From positions 1 to 12,748 of the forward strand of contig JBOIEE010000314.1 in the NCBI GenBank assembly GCA_050740975.1: DNA of 12,748 nucleotides, in the 5' to 3' direction. Source of the stretch: JBOHHR01 sp050740975. Its GTDB lineage: Bacteria; Pseudomonadota; Gammaproteobacteria; JBOHHR01. Within the stretch, counting starts at the first letter, position 1. Each line of letters starts with the position of its first letter. Shown piece by piece: positions 1 through 6,910 of this stretch. Both the position numbers and the translations under genes were made by a program. The notes below the pieces were generated by a model. The model searched no databases, was not told the DNA's origin, and saw only the letters and a program-made list of their open reading frames with translations.

Positions 1-106
1 CGCCAGCCCCGCAGGGTGAGGCGCAGGGAAGCGCCGAATAAAATGATCGGAACTATGGACCGATTTCCCACCGCCGCAGTAGGTTCTTCCTAAGTCCGAC
101 AGGCTC
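1..106. other. Left flank downstream of pncC, no gene recognised
   Basis: This is the sequence between the window edge and the pncC stop codon. No open frame of convincing composition is seen on either strand. A weak dyad (ATCGG and CCGAT arms around 45-65) is present. The stretch just beyond the stop, read on the minus strand, contains GAGCCTGTCGGACTTAG, which has the look of an insertion-sequence terminus. No partner end lies in the window, so this is only a suspicion. No terminator with a T-run is seen for pncC. Confidence 0.3.
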
Positions 107-616
107 CTAGAGTTGAGAAAGCAGTTCGTTTAGCACCGCTAAAGCGTGGGCGACCGACTGGGATCGGATCGCCGCTCTATCGCCAGCAAACCGTTTGGTC
201 TCGGCAAGCGCGGGGCGCCCAGCGTGCGCCCAGGCGAAGCATACCGTGCCCACAGGTTTTTCTCTGCTACCCCCCTCTGGCCCGGCGATCCCGGTTACCG
301 CGATCCCGATCTGCGTCCGGCTGCGGGCGAGGGCCCCTTGCGCCATCGCGCGCGCCACCTGCTCGCTTATCGCGCCATGGCGGGCGATGGTTTCAAGCCG
401 CACGCCCAGCATCTCCTGCTTGGCTTCGTTGGAATAGGTGATAAAGCCCCGGTCATACCATTGCGAGCTTCCGCCCACGGAGGTGATGGCTTGCCCCAGC
501 CAGCCACCGGTGCAGGATTCGGCCGTCGCGACTTTAAGCTCCCGTTCCTTAAGCTGCTTACCCAAGTCTGCCGCTAGCCGGGTTATTTCCTCTTCGCTCA
601 CAATTAGGAATGTCAT
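107..616 (-). CDS. pncC: Nicotinamide-nucleotide amidohydrolase PncC (CinA C-terminal domain)
   Basis: This is a 169-residue cytoplasmic enzyme that hydrolyses nicotinamide mononucleotide to nicotinate mononucleotide and ammonia, recycling the NMN left by DNA ligase and other NAD-consuming enzymes. Family hallmarks are visible: TAESCTGG at residues 31-38 with the expected catalytic serine S34, GSSQWYDRGFITYSNEAK shortly after, and the glycine-rich AVTGIAGPEGG segment near residue 106. The length matches stand-alone PncC (about 160-165 aa), with no N-terminal MoCF domain of full CinA. The ATG at 616 is the natural start and lies 70 bp after the response-regulator stop. One copy of the 42-bp repeat occupies that gap directly upstream of the start. 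The usual downstream neighbour recA is not seen. The family call is secure; operon membership with the regulator pair is inferred from spacing only. Confidence 0.93.
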   Translation of the reverse strand: MTFLIVSEEEITRLAADLGKQLKERELKVATAESCTGGWLGQAITSVGGSSQWYDRGFITYSNEAKQEMLGVRLETIARHGAISEQVARAMAQGALARSRTQIGIAVTGIAGPEGGSREKPVGTVCFAWAHAGRPALAETKRFAGDRAAIRSQSVAHALAVLNELLSQL

Positions 617-621
617 ACCAG

Positions 622-663
622 GGCCCCGAGACGATGCTCGTCACCACCGTCTACTCCCCGCGG
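622..663 (-). repeat. Direct repeat copy B (42 bp)
   Basis: This copy matches 3383-3425 in the same orientation. An 18-nt identical core, CCGAGACGATGCTCGTCA, sits at 626-643, followed by a similar CTACTnnCCCGCGG-type end and one 1-nt gap (roughly 35-36 of 43 positions agree by eye). The core contains a short dyad, GACGA-TGC-TCGTC. The copy fills the gap between the response-regulator stop (687) and the pncC start (616). Confidence 0.6.
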
Positions 664-686
664 TACCAGGCGCGAGCGCTCGGCGG

Positions 687-1313
687 CTATAGGGGATTCC
701 CCTTATCGTCTTGTAACCGGCTGGTAATTCCGATCAGCTCGACGAGTGTTCTAGCGCCCATCTTGTGCATAACACGGGCGCGGTGGATCTCAACCGTCTT
801 CTCAGAGATCCCGAGCTCAACGGCGATCACTTTATTCGCCTGCCCGCGTGTCACCCGATGTAGCACCTCCTGCTCCCGCGGGGTGAGGCATTGGAGGTGC
901 CTGCGCAGCTCGGCGCGCTCTCGCGCTTGGGCAATTAGCCCTCGATTTCGGCTAAGCGCTTTCTTTACCTTGGCCACGATCTCGCCTTCCGCGAAGGGTT
1001 TCTGGACGAAATCGAAGGCACCTTGCTGGACCAAGCGCACGGCTGTGGGAATGTCCCCGTGAGCGCTGAGGAAGATCACCGGAAGCGTGCTCCCCTGTTC
1101 CTGCAACTGCTGGAATAGCCCTGATCCGTCCATGCCTGGCATACGCAGATCGAGCACCACGCAACCCGGGCGCTGCGCTTCCCGGGAAGCGAGAAACGCC
1201 TCGGCGGACGCAAAACTCTGGGCCGCGAGCCCCGCCGATTCGAACAGCCAAACCAGCGAGGCACGTACATCCTCGTCGTCATCGACGATCAACACGGTTT
1301 GCTCAGCGGGCAC
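687..1313 (-). CDS. FixJ/NarL-type two-component response regulator
   Basis: This is a 208-residue cytoplasmic transcription factor with an N-terminal receiver domain (about 1-120) and a C-terminal LuxR-type helix-turn-helix (about 143-198, LTPREQEVL ... SEKTVEIHRARVMHKM). The receiver has the acidic pocket D11-D13, the phospho-acceptor D55 in VVLDLRMPGMDG, S83 as the switch Thr/Ser, and K105 in VQKPF, so it should be phosphorylatable. The proline after K105 and the overall layout are typical of FixJ/TodT-type partners of PAS-containing kinases. It starts with GTG at 1313, 11 bp inside the end of the kinase gene, which indicates translational coupling and a cognate pair. The regulated genes cannot be read from the sequence. 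Nothing ties it to oxygen or nitrogen fixation beyond family resemblance. Confidence 0.92.
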   Translation of the reverse strand: MPAEQTVLIVDDDEDVRASLVWLFESAGLAAQSFASAEAFLASREAQRPGCVVLDLRMPGMDGSGLFQQLQEQGSTLPVIFLSAHGDIPTAVRLVQQGAFDFVQKPFAEGEIVAKVKKALSRNRGLIAQARERAELRRHLQCLTPREQEVLHRVTRGQANKVIAVELGISEKTVEIHRARVMHKMGARTLVELIGITSRLQDDKGNPL

Positions 1314-3039
1314 CGGGGATCGCCTCCTTCACCGGCGGCAGGACGACGTGAAACGTGGCTCCCGGAGACCCTTGGTCGTCGGCCCAGATGCGCCCGCCGT
1401 GGCGCTCGACGATGGGCCGGCACACGGCGAGGCCCATCCCCAGACCGCGGGGCTTGGTGGTGAAAAACGGTGCGAACAGGCGATCTCGCACCGCTGGAGC
1501 GATACCCGCACCGCTGTCGCAGACCTGGATCTCGATCTCCCCTTTCGCGGTCAGCCCGGTGGTCACAGTCACATGGCATGCTCCAGACTCGGTACCCTCC
1601 ATTGCCTCCGTGCCATTGGCGAGGAGATTAACCAGCAGTTGTTCGATTTGTACCTGATCGCCCGCGACCGGGGCCAGTTCCTCGGCAAGCCGCATCCGCA
1701 GGCGCACCTGGTAGCGTTTGGCCTCGGGTGCGAACAGATGAACTGCCTCACGCACGCTTTGGTTCACATCGACCGGTCTAAAGCTCGCATCGCTCTTGCG
1801 CGTGAACTCGCGCACGCTCCCAACCACGTTTGCGGCGCGCCGCGCGATGCGTGCGGTCTGATCAAGCATCCCCCCGAGCGAGGGGTTGGCTTCGATCTCG
1901 CCCTGAAACCGTAACTTCGCCCCTTCCACATAGTTGACGATGGAGACCAGGGGTTGGTTCAATTCATGGGCGAGCGCTGCCGCGCTCTCGCCCAGCACCG
2001 CCAGGCGTTGCCCATGCGCCAGAGCCGCCTGCTGTTTGCGTACTCTTTCCTCAGCCATTCGCTCTTCCGTGACATCGATACAGGAGCCGATGTAGCCGAG
2101 GAACTTCTCTTCGGGGCCGAAACGGGGGATGCCGTTACAATGGATCCATCGATATTCACCGTCGGCGCGCCGCCGCCGGTATTCCTTGGTAAAAGGCTTG
2201 CGGGCGTCAAAGGCCGTCTGATAGATATCGAGGCAGCGCGCAAGATCCTCCAAGTGCACCCCTTCGATCCAGCCATTGCCAAGGTCCTGCTCCATGGAAC
2301 GTCCGGTGAAATCCAGCCATGGCTGGTTGAAATAGGTGCACAGTTTGTCCGGCCCCGACATCCAGATCATGACCGGGGCCGAATCGCACACGGTCCGAAA
2401 TCGCGCCTCGCTTTCCTTAAGCGCGGCCTCGGCCTGACGGTGCTCCGCGATCTCAGCCCCCAACTCGCGATTGACGGTTTCCTGGCGCCGCTTGGCTACC
2501 CTAATACCTTGGAGTAGAGCGAGATTTTCGAACCGGAGCTTGAGTGATTCAGTGACCGAGTCATGGGCACGAGATGACATGATGCGCATAAGCACAATGA
2601 ATAACAATGACATCGCGCCCATGCCTATGGAAACGTCGTCTCCAACGAGGAAAAGCCGTAGCGCATACGGAAGAACCGCAGGCATAATGAACATCGAATA
2701 GGCGCCGCGATAGGGAGCCAAGTAAGACATCGCGGCCGCCGACATTCCCGCTAACACGAAACCGATCAGCACTTGATGCACATGGCTGTGCTCCGGAAAC
2801 AGCAGGATCCCCGTCAGCCCCCAACCCGCGCCTGCCAATCCCACCCCAACGACGAAGCGAAAACCCCAAGCTTGCGCGTTGGCTGCCGACGGCTTCGCTG
2901 CAAGGTAGGCGCGCAAGAGCCCGTATCGGCCTACGGTAAGCAAGCCCATGAAGATAAGCCAGATGACCAGCAGAGGACTGGACACATGTCCCCATAACAG
3001 GAACCCCAGGATAGCTGCGTTGACGGCCTGCCCGATCAA
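1303..3039 (-). CDS. Membrane-bound PAS-domain sensor histidine kinase (start uncertain)
   Basis: From the first canonical start (TTG, 3039) this is 578 residues. About six hydrophobic segments lie between residues 5 and 155, followed by a coiled coil (about 160-210), a PAS/PAC domain (about 208-327, ending YIGSCIDVTEERMAEE), a HisKA domain with ALAHELNQPL (H358), and an HATPase domain. The HATPase shows LLVNLLANGTEAM (N475), DSGAGI, FFTTKPRGLGMGL and HGGRIWA. It senses through the membrane or PAS part and phosphorylates the overlapping regulator at 687-1313. The N box reads NGTEAM where NAxEAM is usual. The frame continues upstream without a stop to about 3243 and encodes EIQAEKIKLLHRQVPSALIG. 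That resembles the conserved pre-membrane segment of this kinase family, so TTG 3039 probably cuts the protein short. A start at ACG 3198, behind AGGAGGT, would give about 631 residues. Confidence 0.9.
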   Translation of the reverse strand: MIGQAVNAAILGFLLWGHVSSPLLVIWLIFMGLLTVGRYGLLRAYLAAKPSAANAQAWGFRFVVGVGLAGAGWGLTGILLFPEHSHVHQVLIGFVLAGMSAAAMSYLAPYRGAYSMFIMPAVLPYALRLFLVGDDVSIGMGAMSLLFIVLMRIMSSRAHDSVTESLKLRFENLALLQGIRVAKRRQETVNRELGAEIAEHRQAEAALKESEARFRTVCDSAPVMIWMSGPDKLCTYFNQPWLDFTGRSMEQDLGNGWIEGVHLEDLARCLDIYQTAFDARKPFTKEYRRRRADGEYRWIHCNGIPRFGPEEKFLGYIGSCIDVTEERMAEERVRKQQAALAHGQRLAVLGESAAALAHELNQPLVSIVNYVEGAKLRFQGEIEANPSLGGMLDQTARIARRAANVVGSVREFTRKSDASFRPVDVNQSVREAVHLFAPEAKRYQVRLRMRLAEELAPVAGDQVQIEQLLVNLLANGTEAMEGTESGACHVTVTTGLTAKGEIEIQVCDSGAGIAPAVRDRLFAPFFTTKPRGLGMGLAVCRPIVERHGGRIWADDQGSPGATFHVVLPPVKEAIPGAR

Positions 3040-3204
3040 AGCCGACGGGACTTGCCGATGCAGAAGCTTTATTTTCTCAGCTTGGATCTCTAGCGCATAA
3101 TCGGGCGCGTCGAAGCGAGCCTCGCTTGCCCCCTCAGCAGGCGACGCGACCCGTTTCGCTGCAAACCGATGTTTGTTTATGCGCCTTAATAAATTCGTAC
3201 GCTT

Positions 3205-3211
3205 ACCTCCT
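3205..3211 (-). promoter_or_regulatory. Strong Shine-Dalgarno for the kinase, facing an ACG codon
   Basis: The minus strand reads AGGAGGT (3211-3205). Seven bases after AGGAGG comes ACG at 3198-3196, which is exactly in frame with the kinase. No ATG, GTG or TTG occurs in that frame between the upstream stop (TAA, about 3244-3246) and TTG 3039. Either ACG is used, an ATG has mutated or been misread here, or the motif is fortuitous. Confidence 0.5.
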
Positions 3212-3371
3212 GAATGTGCTTCAAACCCCTGCTCGGCTATGCGTTACCTCTCGTACCTAGTCCCGCTCTTGCGTCATCAGCAAGTGCGGCCCTGCATCGA
3301 TTCCATGCCTCCGCTATTCACGTTTGGTGGCAGCCCTTGCTCGGGGCACAGAACACCTAGCCTACGCCCTG

Positions 3372-3377
3372 ATTATA
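3372..3377 (-). promoter_or_regulatory. Possible -10 box upstream of the kinase gene
   Basis: A perfect TATAAT is read on the minus strand at 3377-3372, about 160 bp before the kinase Shine-Dalgarno and just past the DHPS-like stop. No good -35 stands 16-18 bp upstream; that position is occupied by the core of repeat copy A. If real, the promoter may need an activator bound at the repeat. Confidence 0.3.
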
Positions 3378-3382
3378 AGCTT

Positions 3383-3425
3383 GGCTCCGAGACGATGCTC
3401 GTCATGGCCGCCTACTTTCCCGCGG
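3383..3425 (-). repeat. Direct repeat copy A (43 bp)
   Basis: This is the partner of the repeat at 622-663, in the same orientation, with the identical 18-nt core at 3387-3404 and the dyad GACGA-TGC-TCGTC. It overlaps the last codons and stop of the DHPS-like gene and lies immediately before the possible -10 box at 3377. Together the two copies bracket the kinase/regulator pair. Confidence 0.6.
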
Positions 3426-4827
3426 AGCGGTGCCGAAAGCGGCGGCGCGCCTTCAAGGTGCTGCGTTCGAGGGCGAAGCGGCTCAAGTCCTGCTCGGCCT
3501 TTTCTACCATACAGCCCCAGGCGAGCTCCTCGTCCTGTTGATAGCGCTTGCCGAGCTGCCAGGCGATCTGCGCGCGCGCAAGCTCGAGCCCGAGATAAAA
3601 CGCATGCGCGCCGTCCTCTTCCACATCGAGACAGGAAAAGAGATCGTAGGGATCTTGGGCCATATGCAGGCCTTCGCTGTTGTAGATATGGATCCCAGAA
3701 CGGCTCACCTGGATGCGGAAGTTCTTGTCCTTGATCGCTTGCGCCATCTCCCGGATCTCCTCGATCTCGTACGGAAAAGGTTTTCGCTCGTGCAAGGCCA
3801 TTAAGCCTTCGTCGATATGTTGGGGGGGCACGCCGTCTTCGCGCGCGGCGTACAGGATGCGCCGTGCGCGGTCGGCCTCGCGCACGGCGCTGCGGCAGTG
3901 CTCGCTCACCTCGGTGGTGAGGATGCTGGTGATCCGCAGCTCTGAGATGATGCCCATCAGTATCGCGGTGATGCCCGCGGTGTCCGCGTGGGTAAGCTCG
4001 GTAAGGTTGCCCACGCCCATCATCATCGGCGCTGCGGGAAATCGCGCACGCACGGCGTGGTAGCGCAGCAGGGAATCGGTGAACCCAAAGTGGATGGGCT
4101 CCAGAATGGGATCGGCATAGTAAGCACGGCCCTTCTTTTCCATCGCCTCCATGTTGCGGTAGAGGGTCTCGATTTCGGAGGGGACGGCGCTGATCAGTAC
4201 CGGGGTGGCGGCGACTTCGTCCGCGATCCATAGCGTCTTTTCGTTCAGGCTGAGCAGATAATCGGCGCCGGCTTTGCCTCCGCGTAGCAGGTCTTTGGCC
4301 TGGGTAGAGTCCAGGCTCACCCTGAATCCCGCCTGCTTCAGGGCTTGTACCGTTTCGTCGAGGTGCGGAAAAGGAGTTTCCGGAAGGCAGCCCACGTCGA
4401 TCACATCCGCCCCGTCTTTGGCGTACTGGCTCGCGCGCTCCAGGATCGCTTCGATGCTGAGGTGCGGGGCATCCACGATCTCGGCGAAAAGCGTCACATC
4501 GTGCAGGCTGAGATCCCGTTGCCGCCGCTCTTTGCCAAAATAGCCCGGCAGATCCTTGAGCTCCTCCGGCCCCCGCTCGAACGGCACACCGAAGTGGCGG
4601 CTCAACGCGGCGATGTCCCCCCGGCAGCGTCCGGGCAGGACGATGCGGTTCGCTTTGCCGACATCGTCGAGCCTGCGTCTTATGAGATCCGCCGTCATCA
4701 AGGCCGCGACGCTCAACCCTAACTGTCTCACCTCGTAGGTGAACTCCGTCGCTTGCATCTCGGCCAGCACCCGGTGGAGGCTTTTCTCGGCGAGTTTGCC
4801 GGTGAGAAAGAGAATGTGTTCCGCCAT
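3412..4827 (-). CDS. Dihydropteroate synthase-like protein (DUF6513 plus DHPS-type barrel)
   Basis: This is a 471-residue cytoplasmic protein. The N-terminal part (about 1-115, starting MAEHILFLTGKLAE) looks like the DUF6513-type domain of DHPS-related proteins. The rest resembles a pterin-binding TIM barrel: GADVIDVGCLPE (139-150), FRVSLDST (168-175), YYADPILEPIHFGF (236-249), MMGVGNLTELTHADTAG (269-285) and LTTEVSEHC (303-311). It is longer than true folate FolP (about 280 aa) and lacks the standard FolP layout, so it is not the housekeeping enzyme. Members of this family in archaea and methylotrophs are associated with tetrahydromethanopterin biosynthesis, and that role is inferred here. 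ATG 4827 fits the family start; its Shine-Dalgarno is weak. The gene is divergent from the secreted-protein gene across 300 bp. No other C1 genes are in the window. Confidence 0.85.
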   Translation of the reverse strand: MAEHILFLTGKLAEKSLHRVLAEMQATEFTYEVRQLGLSVAALMTADLIRRRLDDVGKANRIVLPGRCRGDIAALSRHFGVPFERGPEELKDLPGYFGKERRQRDLSLHDVTLFAEIVDAPHLSIEAILERASQYAKDGADVIDVGCLPETPFPHLDETVQALKQAGFRVSLDSTQAKDLLRGGKAGADYLLSLNEKTLWIADEVAATPVLISAVPSEIETLYRNMEAMEKKGRAYYADPILEPIHFGFTDSLLRYHAVRARFPAAPMMMGVGNLTELTHADTAGITAILMGIISELRITSILTTEVSEHCRSAVREADRARRILYAAREDGVPPQHIDEGLMALHERKPFPYEIEEIREMAQAIKDKNFRIQVSRSGIHIYNSEGLHMAQDPYDLFSCLDVEEDGAHAFYLGLELARAQIAWQLGKRYQQDEELAWGCMVEKAEQDLSRFALERSTLKARRRFRHRSAGK

Positions 4828-5128
4828 CGCGCAACCAAAGAGAACATTAGGATTCGATCTTACGGCCAGAACGAACGGGGCACCAACGGGGGCGTAGAGA
4901 CTAAACGGGAGGGTTATAAGGCGACGGACTACTAAAACGTGTTCTTGGGTAAGCGCCGACCTTGGTGAGAAGAACTCGAATTGGCCTCAGCTCCTACGTC
5001 ATACCGCCAATGGACGGCGATCTGGTTGCCGCGTAAAAGTCCCACGCACCAACCCGAAGCACGAGCAGCCGTGGCGGCGCGGGCAGGTAACACATGACTC
5101 AACGCACTTGGAACTCAGGAGACGAAAA
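4828..5128. other. 300-bp divergent intergenic region
   Basis: This lies between the minus-strand DHPS-like start and the plus-strand secreted-protein start. No coding frame of good composition is seen. A weak minus-strand promoter for the DHPS-like gene is possible: TTGGTG at 4886-4881 and TAAGAT at 4862-4857, spaced 18 bp. No convincing sigma-70 or sigma-54 promoter is seen for the plus-strand gene. Its ribosome site is clear: AGGAGA at 5117-5122, six bases before ATG 5129. Confidence 0.35.
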
Positions 5129-6231
5129 ATGGCAATTAGATGTACATCTGGGCAAGCTTTACATAGACTCGAAGCACTAGGGCTTTCTCGGTACCGGACC
5201 AGTCGGACGCTGGCGATGGCCGTCGCGATCGCCTTTGTGCTGGGGGCGGGGCCCGCGCGGGCAAAGGACGATGGCGATGATGGCGACCACGGTCACTTCT
5301 GCTCCGCGACGGCCTCCAACCTGTTCAAGGCATGCGGGAACGAAGTCAAGGATGACTTTTTCGTCGCCAAGGCGAAGTGCATTAACGTCGCGGATCAGGA
5401 TGAGCGAGACGAGTGCTTGGTCGAAGCCAGGGCCATGCGCGAGGAGAGTAACCAGGTTTGTCGGGAGCAGCGCGATGGCCGTCGCGACACCTGCGAATCC
5501 CTCGGGGAAGGTCGCTACGACCCTGACTTCGACCCGGCCCTCGTCGACGACCCCAGAAACCCGACCAACCCGAATCCCTACTTCCCGCTAACGGTCGGAT
5601 ACACCTGGGAATACCACGGCGGAAACGAGATCAATACCGTAGAGGTGCTGAACGAGACCAAGCTGATCGACGGCGTAACGTGTATCGTGGCCGCGACCAG
5701 GTCTTCAAGGACGGCGACCTCGTCGAGGACACTGATGACTGGTTTGTCCCGGCCAAAAACGGGAATACCTGGTACTGCGGCGAGGAGGTCAAAGACTTCG
5801 AGAGCTTTGACGGGGACGATCCCCGGCTGCCGGAGCTAGTCAGCATCGATGGCTCCTTTAAGGCCGGGCGTGACGGGGATAAACCCGGTATCATCTTCCA
5901 GGCTTCCCCGAACGTAGGTCAGGTATACCTCGGGGAGTTCTCACTGGGCAACGCCGAGGATGTGACGGAAGTTCTATCCACGACCTACGCATTCGGCAAC
6001 GACCCAGAACTCGACCGGTTGGTTCCGAAGCCGCTCGCGGAGCACTTGTGCTCGGCGGGCGATTGCGTGGTGACCAAGAACTTCTCGCTGCTTGAGCCGG
6101 GTATCTTCGCGCGCAAGTACTACACGCGTGGGATCGGGTTCTTCCTCGAGGTGAATTCGGACACGGGGGAAGTGCTCCAGCTCGTTGATTGCAGTTTCGA
6201 TGCGAGGTGTATGGATCTGCCCGCGCCGTGA
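5129..6231 (+). pseudogene. Secreted protein of unknown function, split by a one-base frameshift
   Basis: Two overlapping frames make one protein. Frame 1 runs from ATG 5129 (behind AGGAGA) and stays sensible to about residue 187 (...ETKLIDGVTCIV). Frame 2 picks up at CGC 5692 (RDQVFKDGDLVEDTDDWF...) and runs to the stop at 6231. Restoring one base near 5690 gives about 367 residues. A signal peptide is evident (hydrophobic core near residues 29-42, cleavage after ARA), followed by an Asp-rich mature start and a cysteine-containing helical section (C-x-S/A patterns through about residue 130). Then comes a globular domain opening with NPYFPLTVGYTWEYHGG and ending with KYYTRGIGFFLEVNSDTGE, a pattern I associate with uncharacterised exported proteins. 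No catalytic motif is recognised. Conservation of sense on both sides suggests a recent mutation or a sequencing error. Confidence 0.75.
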
Positions 6232-6263
6232 TCATCGTCCCTGCCGACGCGCGTGCTGGCGGC

Positions 6264-6306
6264 GGCCCAGTCCTGCCCGGCGAAGTTTCGCCGGGTGGCT
6301 GGGGCC
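6264..6306 (+). terminator. Probable terminator hairpin after the secreted-protein gene
   Basis: An inner perfect stem, CCCGGCGAA-GT-TTCGCCGGG (6276-6295), is enclosed by a second pair, GGCCCAG (6264-6270) with CTGGGGCC (6299-6306, one bulge), followed by TCCTTTGTT. The T-run is poor, so termination efficiency is uncertain. It lies between the secreted gene and the LuxR-type gene. Confidence 0.45.
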
Positions 6307-6354
6307 TCCTTTGTTACAATAAGATCTTCAAGCGCTGAGCGAGAGCCCCCAACG

Positions 6355-6888
6355 ATGAACGACTGGATCGACCCCCGTACCCGGATTTGGGCCGTCGTCG
6401 CCGTGATCGCAGGTATCGGACTGTATCTCGGCCTGGAGCTGATCGAGGATCCGGGCCTGACGGCGCTGGACCTCCTGCTGGAGCTAATCGAGATCATGCC
6501 GGTCGTTTTGACCAGCGTCGGTGTTGTGCTTCTGATCCGGGTGACGAGCCGCCAGCGGGACGAGCACGTGAAGGTGATCCGCGATCTGGAGCTGGCGCGG
6601 GCTCAAGGGCAGCGCTGGCGCTCTGAGGCCCGTTCGTTCCTCAACGGTCTCGGAGAGGCGATCGACAGTCAGTTCTCGCGTTGGAACCTAACCGAGGCGG
6701 AGCGCGAGGTAGCGCTGCTGCTCAAGGGACTCAGTCAAAAGGAGATCGCGGTGGTCCGCGCCGTTAGCGAGCGCACCGTCCGGGAGCAGGCCCGGTCGAT
6801 CTACGCCAAGGCTGGGCTTACCGGTCGCGCCGGCCTATCGGCGTTTTTCCTGGAGGACCTTCTCGCTCCCATCGAAGGCGTGGGGTAG
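6355..6888 (+). CDS. Membrane-anchored LuxR-family transcriptional regulator
   Basis: This is a 177-residue protein with two hydrophobic helices near the N-terminus (about 11-30 and 47-63) separated by an acidic loop. A charged, probably coiled-coil linker follows (about 64-105), then a LuxR-type helix-turn-helix (about 111-165: WNLTEAEREVALLLKG, then VSERTVREQARSIYAKAGL). There is no receiver, autoinducer-binding or PAS domain, so any signal must come through the membrane part or a partner. ATG 6355 is chosen because it starts right before the first membrane segment and earlier starts add sequence from the terminator region. Its ribosome site is weak. It is followed 22 bp later by the alginate-export-like fragment, suggesting co-transcription and a role in envelope or surface gene control. 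That role is inferred from context only. A TACAAT at 6315-6320 could be a -10 box but lacks a good -35. Confidence 0.85.
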   Translation: MNDWIDPRTRIWAVVAVIAGIGLYLGLELIEDPGLTALDLLLELIEIMPVVLTSVGVVLLIRVTSRQRDEHVKVIRDLELARAQGQRWRSEARSFLNGLGEAIDSQFSRWNLTEAEREVALLLKGLSQKEIAVVRAVSERTVREQARSIYAKAGLTGRAGLSAFFLEDLLAPIEGVG

Positions 6889-6910
6889 GTCGAAGCGGGA
6901 GCACTGGCAG

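Noticed and set aside
1087..1914. 275-codon plus-strand frame antisense to the kinase and regulator
   Set aside because: It has no domain pattern, and the opposite strand encodes clear HATPase and receiver motifs throughout.
3362..4834. 490-codon minus-strand frame overlapping the DHPS-like gene
   Set aside because: It is a shadow frame, rich in Arg, Pro, Gly and His with no family resemblance, while the neighbouring minus frame encodes the recognisable DHPS-like protein.
6292..6320. Sigma-70 promoter for the LuxR-type gene (TACAAT at 6315-6320)
   Set aside because: The -10-like hexamer is fair, but the hexamer at the required -35 distance (CGGGTG) does not match and lies in the terminator hairpin.
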